A stretch of DNA of 64,000 nt from Fictibacillus marinisediminis (GCF_023149135.1 NZ_JAIWJX010000004.1:1-64000), one strand, 5' to 3'. Positions 1 through 9,885 are shown, numbered from the stretch's first letter. Notes: a model not told the origin generated them from the letters alone. Program-made: numbers and translations.

Positions 1-138
1 TTGAATAAATCACTTGCTACATTTATGGGACTAGCAGCGACCGCTGTAATCATTTCAACCCTACTTTTCGGTAAATTTTTACCGCTGCTACAAGGGGTTG
101 GAGATGTAATTGGCAATTACGTTTCTAGTTTTCAATAA
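1..138 (+). CDS. small membrane protein, paralogue of the next gene (start at window edge)
   Basis: Reads as 45 residues from a TTG at base 1. The first nine residues (xNKSLATFMG) match the start of the next gene (MNKSISNFMG), so TTG is a believable start, but the ribosome site lies outside the window. One hydrophobic helix spans about residues 10-30, followed by a short tail. The two paralogues sit head to tail ahead of other single-helix secreted proteins, as in Flp/Tad-type pilin or small pseudopilin operons. That family assignment is inference. The gene may extend upstream. Confidence 0.5.
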   Translation: MNKSLATFMGLAATAVIISTLLFGKFLPLLQGVGDVIGNYVSSFQ

Positions 139-183
139 TTAATCAACAATTAAAAAACTAAAAAATGAGGAGTGTTCTTACAC

Positions 184-354
184 ATGAACAAATCAATTTC
201 AAACTTTATGGGAATGGCTTTAACTGCAATCGTAATCGCTTTTTGTCTATTCGGAGTAGGATACACCATGGTAAAGAACGAGACTAATGATTACAAAAGT
301 GATGTAGAAGGTGTTACGCATCCAACAGCAACAGCTACTACTTCTAGCAATTAA
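184..354 (+). CDS. small pilin-like membrane protein
   Basis: 56 residues from ATG 184, with GAGGAG about 11 bases upstream. A GTG 12 bases earlier overlaps that site and is less likely. The protein has a short polar N-terminus, one hydrophobic helix (about residues 8-30) and a Thr/Ser-rich tail. It resembles the preceding 45-residue protein, so the pair is a tandem duplication. I do not recognise a named family. The neighbours suggest a small structural or pilin-like subunit at the membrane. Confidence 0.55.
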   Translation: MNKSISNFMGMALTAIVIAFCLFGVGYTMVKNETNDYKSDVEGVTHPTATATTSSN

Positions 355-431
355 CGAGATACAAATAGGGATCAAGAAAGGAGTTACTTTCTTGATCTCT
401 CACTTTTCATATGATGGAGGTTCGGTAAGTA

Positions 432-812
432 ATGAATACTACGTTAGCTAAATGGATGACAGCCATCATAGCGATCACTATTATAACTACTCCAATTTTA
501 ATGTACCTGGAAGCAATGGAAAGGGAGATTGTAGATGTTACCTTAAATGAGGCCACTAAAAAAGCCGCGATTGATGGTTACTTTACAACCGAAACCTTAG
601 ATTCCATAACAGATAATTTAGTTAAGCGTCATAAGTGGAGCCCAGATGATATTCAAATGGAAGCTACGACAGTACCGCAGCCGCGAAATGAATACATAGA
701 AATAACACTTTCTGTACCAAGAGGACCACTGTTTTTATTTGAAGGGCTGTTTGATAATGGCCCAAAGAAAATCACTAAAAATGTTCGTGTAATGAGCGAA
801 GCAATCAATTAG
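432..812 (+). CDS. TadE-like pseudopilin candidate
   Basis: 126 residues. A hydrophobic N-terminal helix (about residues 8-26) is followed by a segment VDVTLNEATKKAAIDGYF of the kind seen in TadE-like and other minor pilins, where the helix continues as an amphipathic stretch. The rest is a small soluble domain with no catalytic motif. GGAGG lies 11 bases upstream of the ATG. The next gene has the same layout and begins 17 bases after this stop, so the two are probably co-transcribed. Function as a minor pilin or assembly protein is inferred from topology and context only. Confidence 0.5.
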   Translation: MNTTLAKWMTAIIAITIITTPILMYLEAMEREIVDVTLNEATKKAAIDGYFTTETLDSITDNLVKRHKWSPDDIQMEATTVPQPRNEYIEITLSVPRGPLFLFEGLFDNGPKKITKNVRVMSEAIN

Positions 813-829
813 AAAGTAGGGTAAGGATC

Positions 830-1327
830 TTGTCTACTTTTTTAAAAATGGTTATGTTATGTGTGTTCTTTATAATAATCATCGCTTTACAAGTCAATTT
901 AGAAGCTACTTCCACAGGGAGCAGGCTATTGAAGAATAATCTGGAGTTTGCTCTTCATGATTCGTCTTTAAATATTGATGTTAACAAGTTCTTAGAAACC
1001 GGAAAAGTATATTTTAATAAAACGGCTGCCGCTTCTCAATTTGACAGTAGTCTCAAATATAATTTCAAACTTAAAGACAGCAAAAAACAGGTTGACTATG
1101 ATCCGCAGCAAGGAAACTTCTTTAAACACCCTATGAAGGTACTAATGATAGATTATGTGGATGATAGCGTGCCATATCCTAGAATTTATACAAACGCTAT
1201 ATATGGCATTAATCAAACCTTGTACGGGCCCAGTGCTTTAGCTCTGATTGAAACGAAGAGCTCCTTACCGTTTATAGGGAAGGAAAGAACGATCAGAAGG
1301 TTTGCGGTTTATGAATATAAAAAGTAA
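830..1327 (+). CDS. membrane-anchored pseudopilin-like protein
   Basis: 165 residues from a TTG start. Residues 5-22 form a single strongly hydrophobic N-terminal helix; the remainder is an extracytoplasmic domain rich in Tyr, Phe and Asn with no motif I can name. It closes the run of small single-helix proteins at the left end of the window. The bases after it contain an extended -10 promoter and a structured leader, so it is probably the last gene of its transcript. Role as a minor pilin or surface-apparatus subunit is inference. Confidence 0.5.
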   Translation: MSTFLKMVMLCVFFIIIIALQVNLEATSTGSRLLKNNLEFALHDSSLNIDVNKFLETGKVYFNKTAAASQFDSSLKYNFKLKDSKKQVDYDPQQGNFFKHPMKVLMIDYVDDSVPYPRIYTNAIYGINQTLYGPSALALIETKSSLPFIGKERTIRRFAVYEYKK

Positions 1328-1347
1328 TTGTAATAGTATATTTTTTA

Positions 1348-1356
1348 TGGTAAAAT
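1348..1356 (+). promoter_or_regulatory. candidate extended -10 promoter
   Basis: TATGGTAAAAT contains TG-N-TAAAAT, an extended -10. The promoter upstream of the giant PKD gene has the related TATGGTATATT. No good -35 is visible. It would start a leader of about 180 bases before the gene at 1541. Confidence 0.35.
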
Positions 1357-1371
1357 TTACCTATAAGGATT

Positions 1372-1496
1372 TAGCTTTTATTTCTGTTTACTCTATTTTT
1401 TTAGAGTGGTCTGTCAATAAAGCTAGAGCGGTCTTTTGGACTATGGGTTAAATGACAGGACTGTTATTTAATTTTGTCTAAAGATCGCTTTTTTTA
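1372..1496 (+). promoter_or_regulatory. structured 5' leader with terminator-like hairpin
   Basis: Three nested or successive stems are visible. TAGCTTTTATT (1372-1382) pairs with AATAAAGCTA (1416-1425), enclosing the hairpin ACTCTA/TAGAGT (1390-1395 with 1402-1407). Then AGCGGTCTTT (1427-1436) pairs with AAAGATCGCT (1480-1489) with one G-U pair, followed by a run of T. The second part has the form of an intrinsic terminator. It lies after the stop at 1327 and before the ribosome site of the gene at 1541. It could simply end the upstream transcript or act as an attenuator for the downstream gene. Confidence 0.5.
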
Positions 1497-1540
1497 TGGC
1501 GAAAATAATAATAAGAGGTAATTAAGAGGGGGATGACAAG

Positions 1541-2218
1541 ATGAAAAAGTTATGGAGTAAATCAATTTTGTGTTCATTAGCTTTTGCGATTGGAATTAGC
1601 GGGTTTGCAGGAGTTGCGAATGCAGAAAGTAATTACAAAGAAGTAGTAAAAGGAAAATATTACTTTGATACATATTTTAAAAAGAAATATTCTTATAAAC
1701 TTGGAACAAAAATCAATGCAAATATTAATAAACAAGTGATGGATGTTACCAAAACCCTTTTAAAGGATAAAAAAAGATATACAGAAACAAAGCATTTAAA
1801 AGCAGACAAATATTTTAAGTCAAGAGTAATTACATCATTCGCCCAATCAGAACCATTTGTTGAATCTGGTGAATTTGCATTTAGATATCGCTTTTACGAT
1901 CAGAAGTATTATACGAGCAAAGTACATACGGTTTTGGAGATCAATACACTTTGGATGAATGATGTTAGCGAGATTAAAAAAGACTATGCAGAAACTATTT
2001 ATAAGTCAGCATTGCAAAATAGTTTAGAAGCTGCATATGGCAAGACAAATGGTAATGCAATAAATAAATATGTTTTTGATATTTATCTTAAGAAAAAACA
2101 AAAGAAAATAACTAGCAAGTCAAAGGGAAGTAAAACGTTCAAGAACTTAAAAGTTAATTATTATATTGAAGATGATCATGTAAACTATGCATTTTTTTAC
2201 TTAAAGGGTAATAAGTAA
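1541..2218 (+). CDS. secreted protein of unknown function
   Basis: 225 residues with a classic signal peptide: basic start (MKKLWSK), hydrophobic core, and probable cleavage after GVANA near residue 29. The mature part is Lys/Tyr-rich, basic and without cysteines. No catalytic motif or wall anchor is visible. AGAGGGGGATGACAAG provides the ribosome site. It has its own structured leader and is followed by a terminator, so it is probably monocistronic. I do not recognise the family. Its place among surface genes makes an extracellular role likely. Confidence 0.7.
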   Translation: MKKLWSKSILCSLAFAIGISGFAGVANAESNYKEVVKGKYYFDTYFKKKYSYKLGTKINANINKQVMDVTKTLLKDKKRYTETKHLKADKYFKSRVITSFAQSEPFVESGEFAFRYRFYDQKYYTSKVHTVLEINTLWMNDVSEIKKDYAETIYKSALQNSLEAAYGKTNGNAINKYVFDIYLKKKQKKITSKSKGSKTFKNLKVNYYIEDDHVNYAFFYLKGNK

Positions 2219-2243
2219 CCAAGGGATATCCCTTTGGTTTTTC
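2217..2243 (+). terminator. intrinsic terminator after the secreted orphan
   Basis: AACCAAGGGAT pairs with ATCCCTTTGGTT (one bulged T) and is followed by TTTTT. It begins inside the stop codon of the preceding gene. Confidence 0.7.
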
Positions 2244-2253
2244 TGTATATTTA

Positions 2254-2262
2254 TGGTATATT
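2254..2262 (+). promoter_or_regulatory. candidate extended -10 promoter for the PKD protein gene
   Basis: TG-G-TATATT lies just after the previous terminator. It shares TTATGGTA with the candidate promoter at 1348. No convincing -35 is seen, which is usual for extended -10 promoters. Confidence 0.35.
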
Positions 2263-2274
2263 CGAAGGAGTAAA

Positions 2275-2366
2275 TTTAATAATAAACAAAGGGACGCCCC
2301 TTAAATTCTTTTCTAAGCTGCGCATTTTTCAGCTAAAGAGGAGAATTTAAGGGGCTTTTTTATTTG
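2275..2366 (+). promoter_or_regulatory. conserved leader motif, copy 1 (hairpin with T-run)
   Basis: TTTAATAATA precedes the 14-base block AAAGGGACGCCCCT at 2288-2301. GCCCC...TTTTCT (2296-2314) pairs over 19 positions with 2337-2355 (two G-U pairs), and the loop holds a second hairpin AGCTG/CAGCT. A T-run follows and then, at once, the ribosome site of the PKD protein gene. The same block and layout recur at 12425-12490. Because a terminator already closes the previous gene, this second terminator-like hairpin is more likely a leader element of the downstream gene. Confidence 0.55.
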
Positions 2367-2382
2367 GAAAGAGGTGTTTGAG

Positions 2383-5300
2383 TTGTGGAATAGTAATTTT
2401 TCTTTGAAAATCATTAAAGTACTTCTTGCGGTATTAATTTTTGGTTCATCTTTCTATGGAACTGCCGCATTTGCTGCGAATTATCCAGCCACAGAAAAAG
2501 AGTTTTTCGAGTACCTAGCCAATATTGGAAGAAAGAGATTTTCTGAAAATGGAGAGGAAGCGAATTTTTCAACTTTTAAAACATATGACGTAATAGTATA
2601 TGGTTCTCCCAGAGATGTATCAGGAAATGAATCAGCTTCAGGAGGCTACTGTGGCCACGAACGTGAATACCGATATTTAGGATTTAATACTGGTGGAAAC
2701 AAAGTTACTAACCAATGTTTTAGGAATGATGCTACAGGATCGGAAACACCGGAACAATGGGATTATCAAGTAGTAGATTCGAATACCAGTTCTTGGGACA
2801 ACATGAGTACTTCATTAGAACAACATATACTAAATTCAAAAGTGGAAGGACATAATGCCAAGAATCTTACAGTAAACGGAATGGGCGGGAAAAGATATGC
2901 AAAAATAACCGCTCGACCAACTTGGAGATCTTCTGGAACTGTTTATACAGAACATAAAGGAGAGGTTTCTATTTGGTATGCGACCTTTAAAATCCCTCCA
3001 ATGATTGGAGATACATTAATTGATACAAAAATTGCTTCTGATAAAACTACATATTACATTGACGAATACTCAAACTCAACGGAAGCAGATATTACTGTAA
3101 CCTCTCAAGCAAAGTTAAAGGGATATGCTAGGGAGAGTGACATCTCAAAATTAACTGTCTCCTACGGTGATGATACACGAACAGACCGTAAAGACGATTT
3201 AGTAACTTTGAATAAAACAATTAAGTTTGATAGAAGTAAATATCCAGGAAATAAGAGTTCAGATAAGGTTTATGATATTACTTTAAAAGGGAGCGGGACA
3301 GTCCGTTCTGTATTCAACGATTATGACGAGGATGAAGCTGAGAAGGACATACGGCTTGTTGTTAAGCCTTATGTGGGTGATCCATATGTCAAAGCAAGTG
3401 CGGAAGCTACCCCAAAATCACAAGCAATTAAAGGGGACGAAGCTACTATTAAAGTCTCTGTAACAGGAGAAATGAAGAATGTTAAAGATGGATCAAATAT
3501 TGACTATTGGGCTTTTGAGGTTAAGAAAAAAGGAGATAAAACCGCTCAAATTAAGAAGGTCGATAAAAGTACAAGAATCCAAGATTCACCGGACTTTACC
3601 TTCACGGTTCCGGCTTCTAAGGTCATATCCTCTACTTTCAAGCAGGAATTTGAAGCTGTTGCCAAAGCCAAATTAAAATCCGGAAGTACCAAAGAAGACG
3701 AGAATACTACTTATGCTAATGTAACTCCTCCTGATACTATAGGAATGAATTTAACCGGTAGTGCAGCCACAAGTCCTGCTTCCCAAAAGCTAGTTGGGAC
3801 AAGCGCAGCTGTAAATGTGACAGTAAAAGGTTCAGTTGATAAAAGTTTTAGCACATCGTTGATCGACCATTGGGAGTTTGAAGCTAAAAAGAAACAAGAG
3901 CCTCTATACACTAAAAAGATAGTACAGTCGTCTAAAGTCAGTGATCAAGCAACAATACCATTTAGTATACCTGCTGCTTCAGTTACGACAGATGAGTTTT
4001 TACAGGATTTTGATGCGAAAATAACAGTTGTTCTAACAACTGGTAAGCGTACTACGGTAGAGGCTGCAACAAAAGCAAACATTTACAAAGAGGTTGCTCC
4101 TCCTACTACTCCGGAAGAGCCGCCAGGCGGGGGAGAACCAACAGAACCACCGCCACCTCCAAATCAGCCGCCAGTTGCTAATGTATTTGTTGGCAGTGAG
4201 TATTACTGGGTAGAGACCGTAACAGCTGGTGACAGTTCTTATGATCCTGATGGAACTATTGTTGATAAACAGTTCTATTTTGATGATGAGCCTTCTGGAA
4301 CAACTTTTAAATCTGCTAGAGTAGAATCGCCAGAATCCCATAATGTCCGTGTGAAAGTTACGGATGATGATGGAGATACAGCTGAGGACCAAGAAGTTTT
4401 TAGGATCCTACCGACAACACCGGTCGCTGACTTTACAATTGAAGGAACAAAGAAAGAAAATCGGAAAATGATCTTAAGAGGGGAAGCCTCTGAAGGGGTA
4501 ACACCTTCAGCAAGAGTGGCGCCTTTAGATTATACAAAATCTGTTTGGAAAATCACTCCCGTAACGCTGGGAATTGATCAAAGTGATATTCTCATTCGCC
4601 AAGCGTCTAATAAAAAGGCCCTTGAATTTCTGGTTAGAAAAGCAGGGGACTATCAAGCTACGTTAACCATAACAAATGTTTATGGAGAAATATCAAAGCC
4701 GGTTACCAAAAAGTTCACTATAGTTGAAGACCAGGTGCCCGAAGCTAAGTTCACTGTAAACGCTAAAAAAGTAGTCAGAGATAAAACGACAAAGGAAGCG
4801 ACTATTCATCTTGAAGATTTAAGTGAATCAAAAGATAATGACCCAATTTCAAAGCGTACTTTCTATGTGGAGTATGACAGTAATAATGACGGAGTTATTG
4901 GAACGCCACAAGATTCACCGCGGCAAGCAATTTACTCTGGACCAAACAAATCCTTTGATTATAAGACCGATAAAGTCGGGAATTATCGGTTCAGTGTAGA
5001 TGTTAAAGAGAGTTTTGGGCAACCGACATTAGAAGAGTTTATCCAGGAGCAGCACTATAAACGAGACAGCTCAGATGTTTTACACCCCAGAGGAACCATT
5101 AGCTACTATCAACAGGATGAAAATTTCAATTTACCTTCTTCCGATAAAATGGTTGAAGTGACAAACGTTGCTCCCTTGGTAGACTTCTCAGCCATCCGAA
5201 AAAACAAGGTGGATATTGTCCTTAACTTCGGTGGTCTGGATACAGCCACACAGCAGCATTTAACAGGAAAAGCTTACAACGATGGGGAGTATGACCATTA

Positions 5301-8300
5301 CTATTACACTATTGATCAAACGTATAAAAATCGAATGACTGCAGCGGCATCCAATTTAGAAACCAACCTTTTACAAAAAGGAATCGACGCAAAGGTAACC
5401 ATTGATAATAGCTACTACCATACGTATGATTCGGACGGAACAGGAATCCGGCATATTCCTCAATGGGGATTGACATACTGGCAAACTTACGAATATCAAA
5501 CGGTAACGACTTCGGACTCCCATTATTCGCCGCCGGCTGAATGGGCAATCACTGGAATTACGAGTGAAGCTACCAAAACAGTTTCTCAGAGTTTTTCAAG
5601 TACTTGTACTGATACGTTTACTTGGGATGGGAAACATTGGGACGATCCTAGTGGGTGGTCTCATAGTTTTCCAAGTACCATTTCCTATAATTCAGGCGGT
5701 TACTCAGGGGTATTAAATCGACCACCCACACCGTGGCCGGAATGTCCCGCTTCCCCGCCTTCGTATGATGGGAAAAATGTGGGGGACACAGCAACAGGAA
5801 GTGCAATGAATACACTCGTCTATACAGGAACCGTTAAGAAGACCATTTCAGGTTATATCTCTCCTGAAGGCGATTCAACGGTTTATACGTATCAGCTGAA
5901 GAAAACCATCCAAAATCAAAGATGGGAAATTCAATATTATTATGATCAAGGGATTTCTTCAACAGAGCAGGTAAACACAACCGACTTTACTAGTGCTTAT
6001 TCAAACCAATCGTTTAGAACAGGTGCTCAGGCCTATTATATAAAAATGGATAAAAATCCTTGGGACTGGATGGGTAACTCTTCAAAACTCAATTCAATGG
6101 TTAATAAGTCTAAAGCAAATTCAATCTTCTTTTGGAATATGGCAACTACCTCAAATAAAAACAATGTAGAGCGTTTAATTGGGTCCGGATCGCAAAAAGG
6201 ACAATTTACAACGTATGATGCCATCTATCTAACCAAAAATATGAAAGATATTGAAGATTACTTTTTGAATCAGTTTATGATTAAGCAGAATTCAACCAAT
6301 TTAACCGTCGTTTTGGGAGATCAGGTAGACTTCCAGGTGTTTTATGAAGACGCTGAAAATGACCCGGAATTAAAGAGGGAATATCTGTTCAAACATGATC
6401 CAACCACAATAAATGGAAGAGAAATTGATAATCAACCGGATGGACCAATTCCTGAGAATAATAAATGGATGAGTCAGCCGATTAATTTCTCAAGAGTAGG
6501 GACCTACCTTGCAAAAATCCATTCTTTAGATAATCCGATTTTCTGGGATGACGATAGATTCTTTAACTATCGTAAGTGGTCCGATGAAGAAGTACAGAAG
6601 GAAGTAATCATTAACGTACACAGGCGTCCAATAGCCGATTTTAGTTTTAAAATTGATATTGCAGACAATTACCGGCTAGACTTGGATCCGTCGTTATCTT
6701 ACGACCCTGACCATGAAAAAAATATGAAAGACAAAGGGATAGTTAATTATACATGGGTTTCATACACGGTAGATGGAACGAAGTATGATGGATCGCCACC
6801 GGCTCACTTACAACCTAACAAAGTTTATGATGCGACTTTACAGGTGGAAGATATTGACGGCGCATATGGAACGGTAACTAAACGAATAAGTACAGAAAAT
6901 GTAAATATCAAACCAGTTGCAAAATTCAATGTACAATCGTTGGTATCCCGCAGCCAGAAGCTTGAGTTTACGGATCTATCTTATGATCCAAACGGTGACC
7001 CGCTTACCAATTATCAGTTCACAATACGTAAACAAGCGGATAATACCCTTTTGAAGACTCTTAATGATTGGCCAACATCATTTAAAGATATGAATTTACC
7101 GGCCGGAGATTATGTCATTGGTTTAACGGTTTGGGATATACCTAAATTCCCGCCAGCCTTACAATCAGATCTTTATGAGCGGCAAATTAAGATTGTAAAT
7201 GATAATCAGCCTCCTGTTTCAATTTTCTCTTTAAATCCTAATCCAGTTGAAATAGGACAACCACTTACTTATAAAGACAGCAGCTATGATCCTGATAATC
7301 ATAATCCGTTAAAGTACTCCTGGAAGATCGAGAAAGTTGATGCCGATGGTTCTGTAATACAAACGTGGGAAACAGGAGCCCCGCCTAAAGACTTTAGAGA
7401 CTTTGGGGGAGTTGGTAAGTACAAAGTATATCAAACTGTGTGGGATAGCCCTCCAGCACCTTTGACACCGTTATCAGATACATTCATGGTAACGTTAGAT
7501 GTTATCGAAGGGCCAAAACATCCTTATGCGGAGTTTACTTGGCATCCGGAAGATATCATTACAGAGGGAGACACTATTTATCTCGATCCTCTTGCTTCTT
7601 ATGATTTAGATGGAGATGTAGTGGGATATGATTGGAAGATTAAAGACCCATCTGGAGCGGTTACGACTTCAACTGAAATGTTCCCGAACATCACTAATTC
7701 GAAAAAGGGAACTTATCAAGTTGAGTTAAATGTTATTGATGATGACGGACTGAAATCAATGGTTCCAGCCAAGCATGATATTGAAGTTCTTCCTATGCAG
7801 GCTAACATTCCACCTGTAGCGAACTTTGACTGGCTGCCTTTCACACCATTCTTAGGAACTACGGTAGCATTTAACCCGGACGCATCTTTTGATCCAGATG
7901 GAAAAATTGTCTCGTATTCCTGGAAGTTTAAAAGCAAAAGTGGAACAACAACCACGAGTACCGATCACTATCCTTCCTTTACGGCAGCAAGCGATTATTA
8001 TGATGTAGATTTAACAATTAAGGATGATCGAGGCGGGACGGGAACTCTTTCTCAACGGGTGAATGTCCAAATTGCTTCCTTACAGGCACTAGTCACGCAT
8101 ACACCAACTTGGAAAGATACTTGGGTTAAGAATGAATACGATCCAGATATCAATATCTTTAGAGCGGGTGAGCATTTTGTTATTGAGTTAACTTCTACTC
8201 CAGCAAATAAAGTTGAAGGAAGCGTTGATTTTGGTGGGAAAATTGGCAAGGTAGACATTCCATCCAGTGCTTTCACTCTTGTTAGCTCAAAACCATTTGA

Positions 8301-8481
8301 AATGAAATGGTGTGCTGAATTGTATAGAGATGACTTTAAATTTATTCCCGATGGAGAGTACATGTTTAATTTCAAATCATATCATCCAGTTGCCAATCCA
8401 TACGTGGAAGCTACGGATAACTACATTGTAAAAATTCAAGGTAATATATTTGAAGAATTAGGATATCACAGAAGTTACTAA
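2383..8481 (+). CDS. giant secreted PKD-repeat surface protein
   Basis: 2032 residues from TTG 2383, which has AAAGAGGTG six bases upstream; the GTG at 2374 overlaps that site. The signal peptide is residues 1-31 (core VLLAVLIFGSSF, cleavage near AAFA). A Pro-rich linker sits near residue 580. PKD-like beta-sandwich repeats with xYDPDG-type motifs lie near residues 588-672 and then in a run from about 1418 to 1898 (Asp/Gly-rich SYDPD, SFDPDG, SYDLDGD), which may bind calcium. The middle third is Tyr/Ser/Thr-rich and unassigned. No LPXTG, S-layer or transmembrane anchor is seen at the C-terminus. It is followed at once by a lipoprotein gene. A role in adhesion, mating contact or as a pilus-associated shaft is plausible but unproven. 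Confidence 0.8.
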   Translation: MWNSNFSLKIIKVLLAVLIFGSSFYGTAAFAANYPATEKEFFEYLANIGRKRFSENGEEANFSTFKTYDVIVYGSPRDVSGNESASGGYCGHEREYRYLGFNTGGNKVTNQCFRNDATGSETPEQWDYQVVDSNTSSWDNMSTSLEQHILNSKVEGHNAKNLTVNGMGGKRYAKITARPTWRSSGTVYTEHKGEVSIWYATFKIPPMIGDTLIDTKIASDKTTYYIDEYSNSTEADITVTSQAKLKGYARESDISKLTVSYGDDTRTDRKDDLVTLNKTIKFDRSKYPGNKSSDKVYDITLKGSGTVRSVFNDYDEDEAEKDIRLVVKPYVGDPYVKASAEATPKSQAIKGDEATIKVSVTGEMKNVKDGSNIDYWAFEVKKKGDKTAQIKKVDKSTRIQDSPDFTFTVPASKVISSTFKQEFEAVAKAKLKSGSTKEDENTTYANVTPPDTIGMNLTGSAATSPASQKLVGTSAAVNVTVKGSVDKSFSTSLIDHWEFEAKKKQEPLYTKKIVQSSKVSDQATIPFSIPAASVTTDEFLQDFDAKITVVLTTGKRTTVEAATKANIYKEVAPPTTPEEPPGGGEPTEPPPPPNQPPVANVFVGSEYYWVETVTAGDSSYDPDGTIVDKQFYFDDEPSGTTFKSARVESPESHNVRVKVTDDDGDTAEDQEVFRILPTTPVADFTIEGTKKENRKMILRGEASEGVTPSARVAPLDYTKSVWKITPVTLGIDQSDILIRQASNKKALEFLVRKAGDYQATLTITNVYGEISKPVTKKFTIVEDQVPEAKFTVNAKKVVRDKTTKEATIHLEDLSESKDNDPISKRTFYVEYDSNNDGVIGTPQDSPRQAIYSGPNKSFDYKTDKVGNYRFSVDVKESFGQPTLEEFIQEQHYKRDSSDVLHPRGTISYYQQDENFNLPSSDKMVEVTNVAPLVDFSAIRKNKVDIVLNFGGLDTATQQHLTGKAYNDGEYDHYYYTIDQTYKNRMTAAASNLETNLLQKGIDAKVTIDNSYYHTYDSDGTGIRHIPQWGLTYWQTYEYQTVTTSDSHYSPPAEWAITGITSEATKTVSQSFSSTCTDTFTWDGKHWDDPSGWSHSFPSTISYNSGGYSGVLNRPPTPWPECPASPPSYDGKNVGDTATGSAMNTLVYTGTVKKTISGYISPEGDSTVYTYQLKKTIQNQRWEIQYYYDQGISSTEQVNTTDFTSAYSNQSFRTGAQAYYIKMDKNPWDWMGNSSKLNSMVNKSKANSIFFWNMATTSNKNNVERLIGSGSQKGQFTTYDAIYLTKNMKDIEDYFLNQFMIKQNSTNLTVVLGDQVDFQVFYEDAENDPELKREYLFKHDPTTINGREIDNQPDGPIPENNKWMSQPINFSRVGTYLAKIHSLDNPIFWDDDRFFNYRKWSDEEVQKEVIINVHRRPIADFSFKIDIADNYRLDLDPSLSYDPDHEKNMKDKGIVNYTWVSYTVDGTKYDGSPPAHLQPNKVYDATLQVEDIDGAYGTVTKRISTENVNIKPVAKFNVQSLVSRSQKLEFTDLSYDPNGDPLTNYQFTIRKQADNTLLKTLNDWPTSFKDMNLPAGDYVIGLTVWDIPKFPPALQSDLYERQIKIVNDNQPPVSIFSLNPNPVEIGQPLTYKDSSYDPDNHNPLKYSWKIEKVDADGSVIQTWETGAPPKDFRDFGGVGKYKVYQTVWDSPPAPLTPLSDTFMVTLDVIEGPKHPYAEFTWHPEDIITEGDTIYLDPLASYDLDGDVVGYDWKIKDPSGAVTTSTEMFPNITNSKKGTYQVELNVIDDDGLKSMVPAKHDIEVLPMQANIPPVANFDWLPFTPFLGTTVAFNPDASFDPDGKIVSYSWKFKSKSGTTTTSTDHYPSFTAASDYYDVDLTIKDDRGGTGTLSQRVNVQIASLQALVTHTPTWKDTWVKNEYDPDINIFRAGEHFVIELTSTPANKVEGSVDFGGKIGKVDIPSSAFTLVSSKPFEMKWCAELYRDDFKFIPDGEYMFNFKSYHPVANPYVEATDNYIVKIQGNIFEELGYHRSY

Positions 8482-8520
8482 AAAATGGCCTATTTAGGGG
8501 GCTTTAAAAGGGGTTTGAAT

Positions 8521-9756
8521 ATGAATAAAAAAGGACTTACGGTTTCCTTACTTGTGGGATCCTTACTTTTATCCGGCTGTGGGAAAGCAGAGGAAGTAAA
8601 GAAGGTCAAAGCGGCACCAGCCATTGTAAATAATTTAAAGCACTTAAAACATGAAAATCCTCTTGGAGGAAATAGTTTTGACCCTGAGAGATTAATGTAT
8701 GCTTCCGCGGACGAAATGAGTTTTGAAGAAGTTCCCTATGATAACGGCGTTGACAATGATGAGGCCTTTTATGCCATAAAAGATCCGGAGTTTATCGATC
8801 TAGATGTGTTTGAGGATAATGGGGAAACTCAATCGTATTGGATGCAGAGTAAGGGGTATGAATTTACCAAAAGGGAAAATGGTGATGATAAAAGTGGGAA
8901 TGATAAGACCATATTCTCGATATATCGCTCTACAATAGAGGACGATAAGTGGAGTAATACGGACCAGTTAGCCTTTGAGTTTAGTGTGAACAATATCGGA
9001 AAAGTAAAAGATGGAGAATATGTTCCGGCTGCGGAAGAAAAAATCTTAGACAATGCGAGCAAACCAGTCTTTAATGATATTCCAAAAGGTTATCATTTTA
9101 CTGGTGTTGATCTTATCAATAATTCACTGTATTTCTCCTTTGTCAAAAACAACAAAGAGACGGATGAGGAACAAAACTTATTGGTAAAACGAGTTTTGCT
9201 CGAGAAGGAACAGAATAAAATAGATACCATTTATGATGGTGTATACGGAGAAACCAGCTTTTTGAATACAGCTGCCGGCCCGCGGATGTATGTATACATA
9301 GGGAGGATCTATTACATCTGCAAAGAGATTGGACAAGCTCCTTTCAAGTACACCGATACTACTAATCTATTGGAGAATGAGGGTTATCTATCATTCATGG
9401 ATGATAGCTTCCTGTACGTATATAGTGATGGTTTAAAGAAAGTAAACTTGGTAACAGGCGATCCGCTCTTTACAAAAAACGGCGATGATCGGGTTGCTGA
9501 AGGTACTCAGGTGGTTGATGTGGATAAAGACCACATTTATATCATTGATCAAGAGAAAAACCAATTTCTTGTCTATGATAAAAATTTGAAGAAACTATCA
9601 ACTTCACCAGACTTTAAATGGGAAGATGAAGGCTTTAATGAATATGAGTTTTACGCTACTAAAGACAGGATTCATGTATGGCAGCAAGTGGAATATCAAC
9701 GTAAAGAAGCAATTGAAAAAATACAAATAACTAAACTAGAAAATAAAATAAAATAA
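8521..9756 (+). CDS. secreted lipoprotein of unknown function
   Basis: 411 residues from ATG 8521, with AAAAGGGG seven bases upstream; an in-frame ATG at 8485 has no ribosome site and would bury the signal. Lipobox LLSGC places the lipidated Cys at about residue 20 (LLLSGCGKAEE). The mature part is very acidic, with repeated Tyr-x-x-Asp strands like a beta-propeller, but I cannot assign a family. It begins 39 bases after the PKD protein and probably shares its transcript, so it may help anchor or assemble that protein at the membrane. Confidence 0.75.
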   Translation: MNKKGLTVSLLVGSLLLSGCGKAEEVKKVKAAPAIVNNLKHLKHENPLGGNSFDPERLMYASADEMSFEEVPYDNGVDNDEAFYAIKDPEFIDLDVFEDNGETQSYWMQSKGYEFTKRENGDDKSGNDKTIFSIYRSTIEDDKWSNTDQLAFEFSVNNIGKVKDGEYVPAAEEKILDNASKPVFNDIPKGYHFTGVDLINNSLYFSFVKNNKETDEEQNLLVKRVLLEKEQNKIDTIYDGVYGETSFLNTAAGPRMYVYIGRIYYICKEIGQAPFKYTDTTNLLENEGYLSFMDDSFLYVYSDGLKKVNLVTGDPLFTKNGDDRVAEGTQVVDVDKDHIYIIDQEKNQFLVYDKNLKKLSTSPDFKWEDEGFNEYEFYATKDRIHVWQQVEYQRKEAIEKIQITKLENKIK

Positions 9757-9885
9757 TTCATAAAAAAATCCCATCTGCATTATCTCTATCTATTTTTACT
9801 TAAAAAAATTTTACTAACGTACAATTTTTATTTTCATGTATATTAAAAGTAATAATTGAAATATATACCAGTTGGAGGTTAAATA

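Noticed and set aside
2096..2214. Iron- or calcium-binding repeat motif in the Lys-rich end of the secreted orphan
   Set aside because: Only low-complexity Lys/Ser runs are seen; no repeat period or ligand pattern.
4033..8375. Several long minus-strand frames inside the PKD gene
   Set aside because: They lie antisense to a gene with a clear signal peptide and domain repeats, have no ribosome sites, and show no recognisable motifs.
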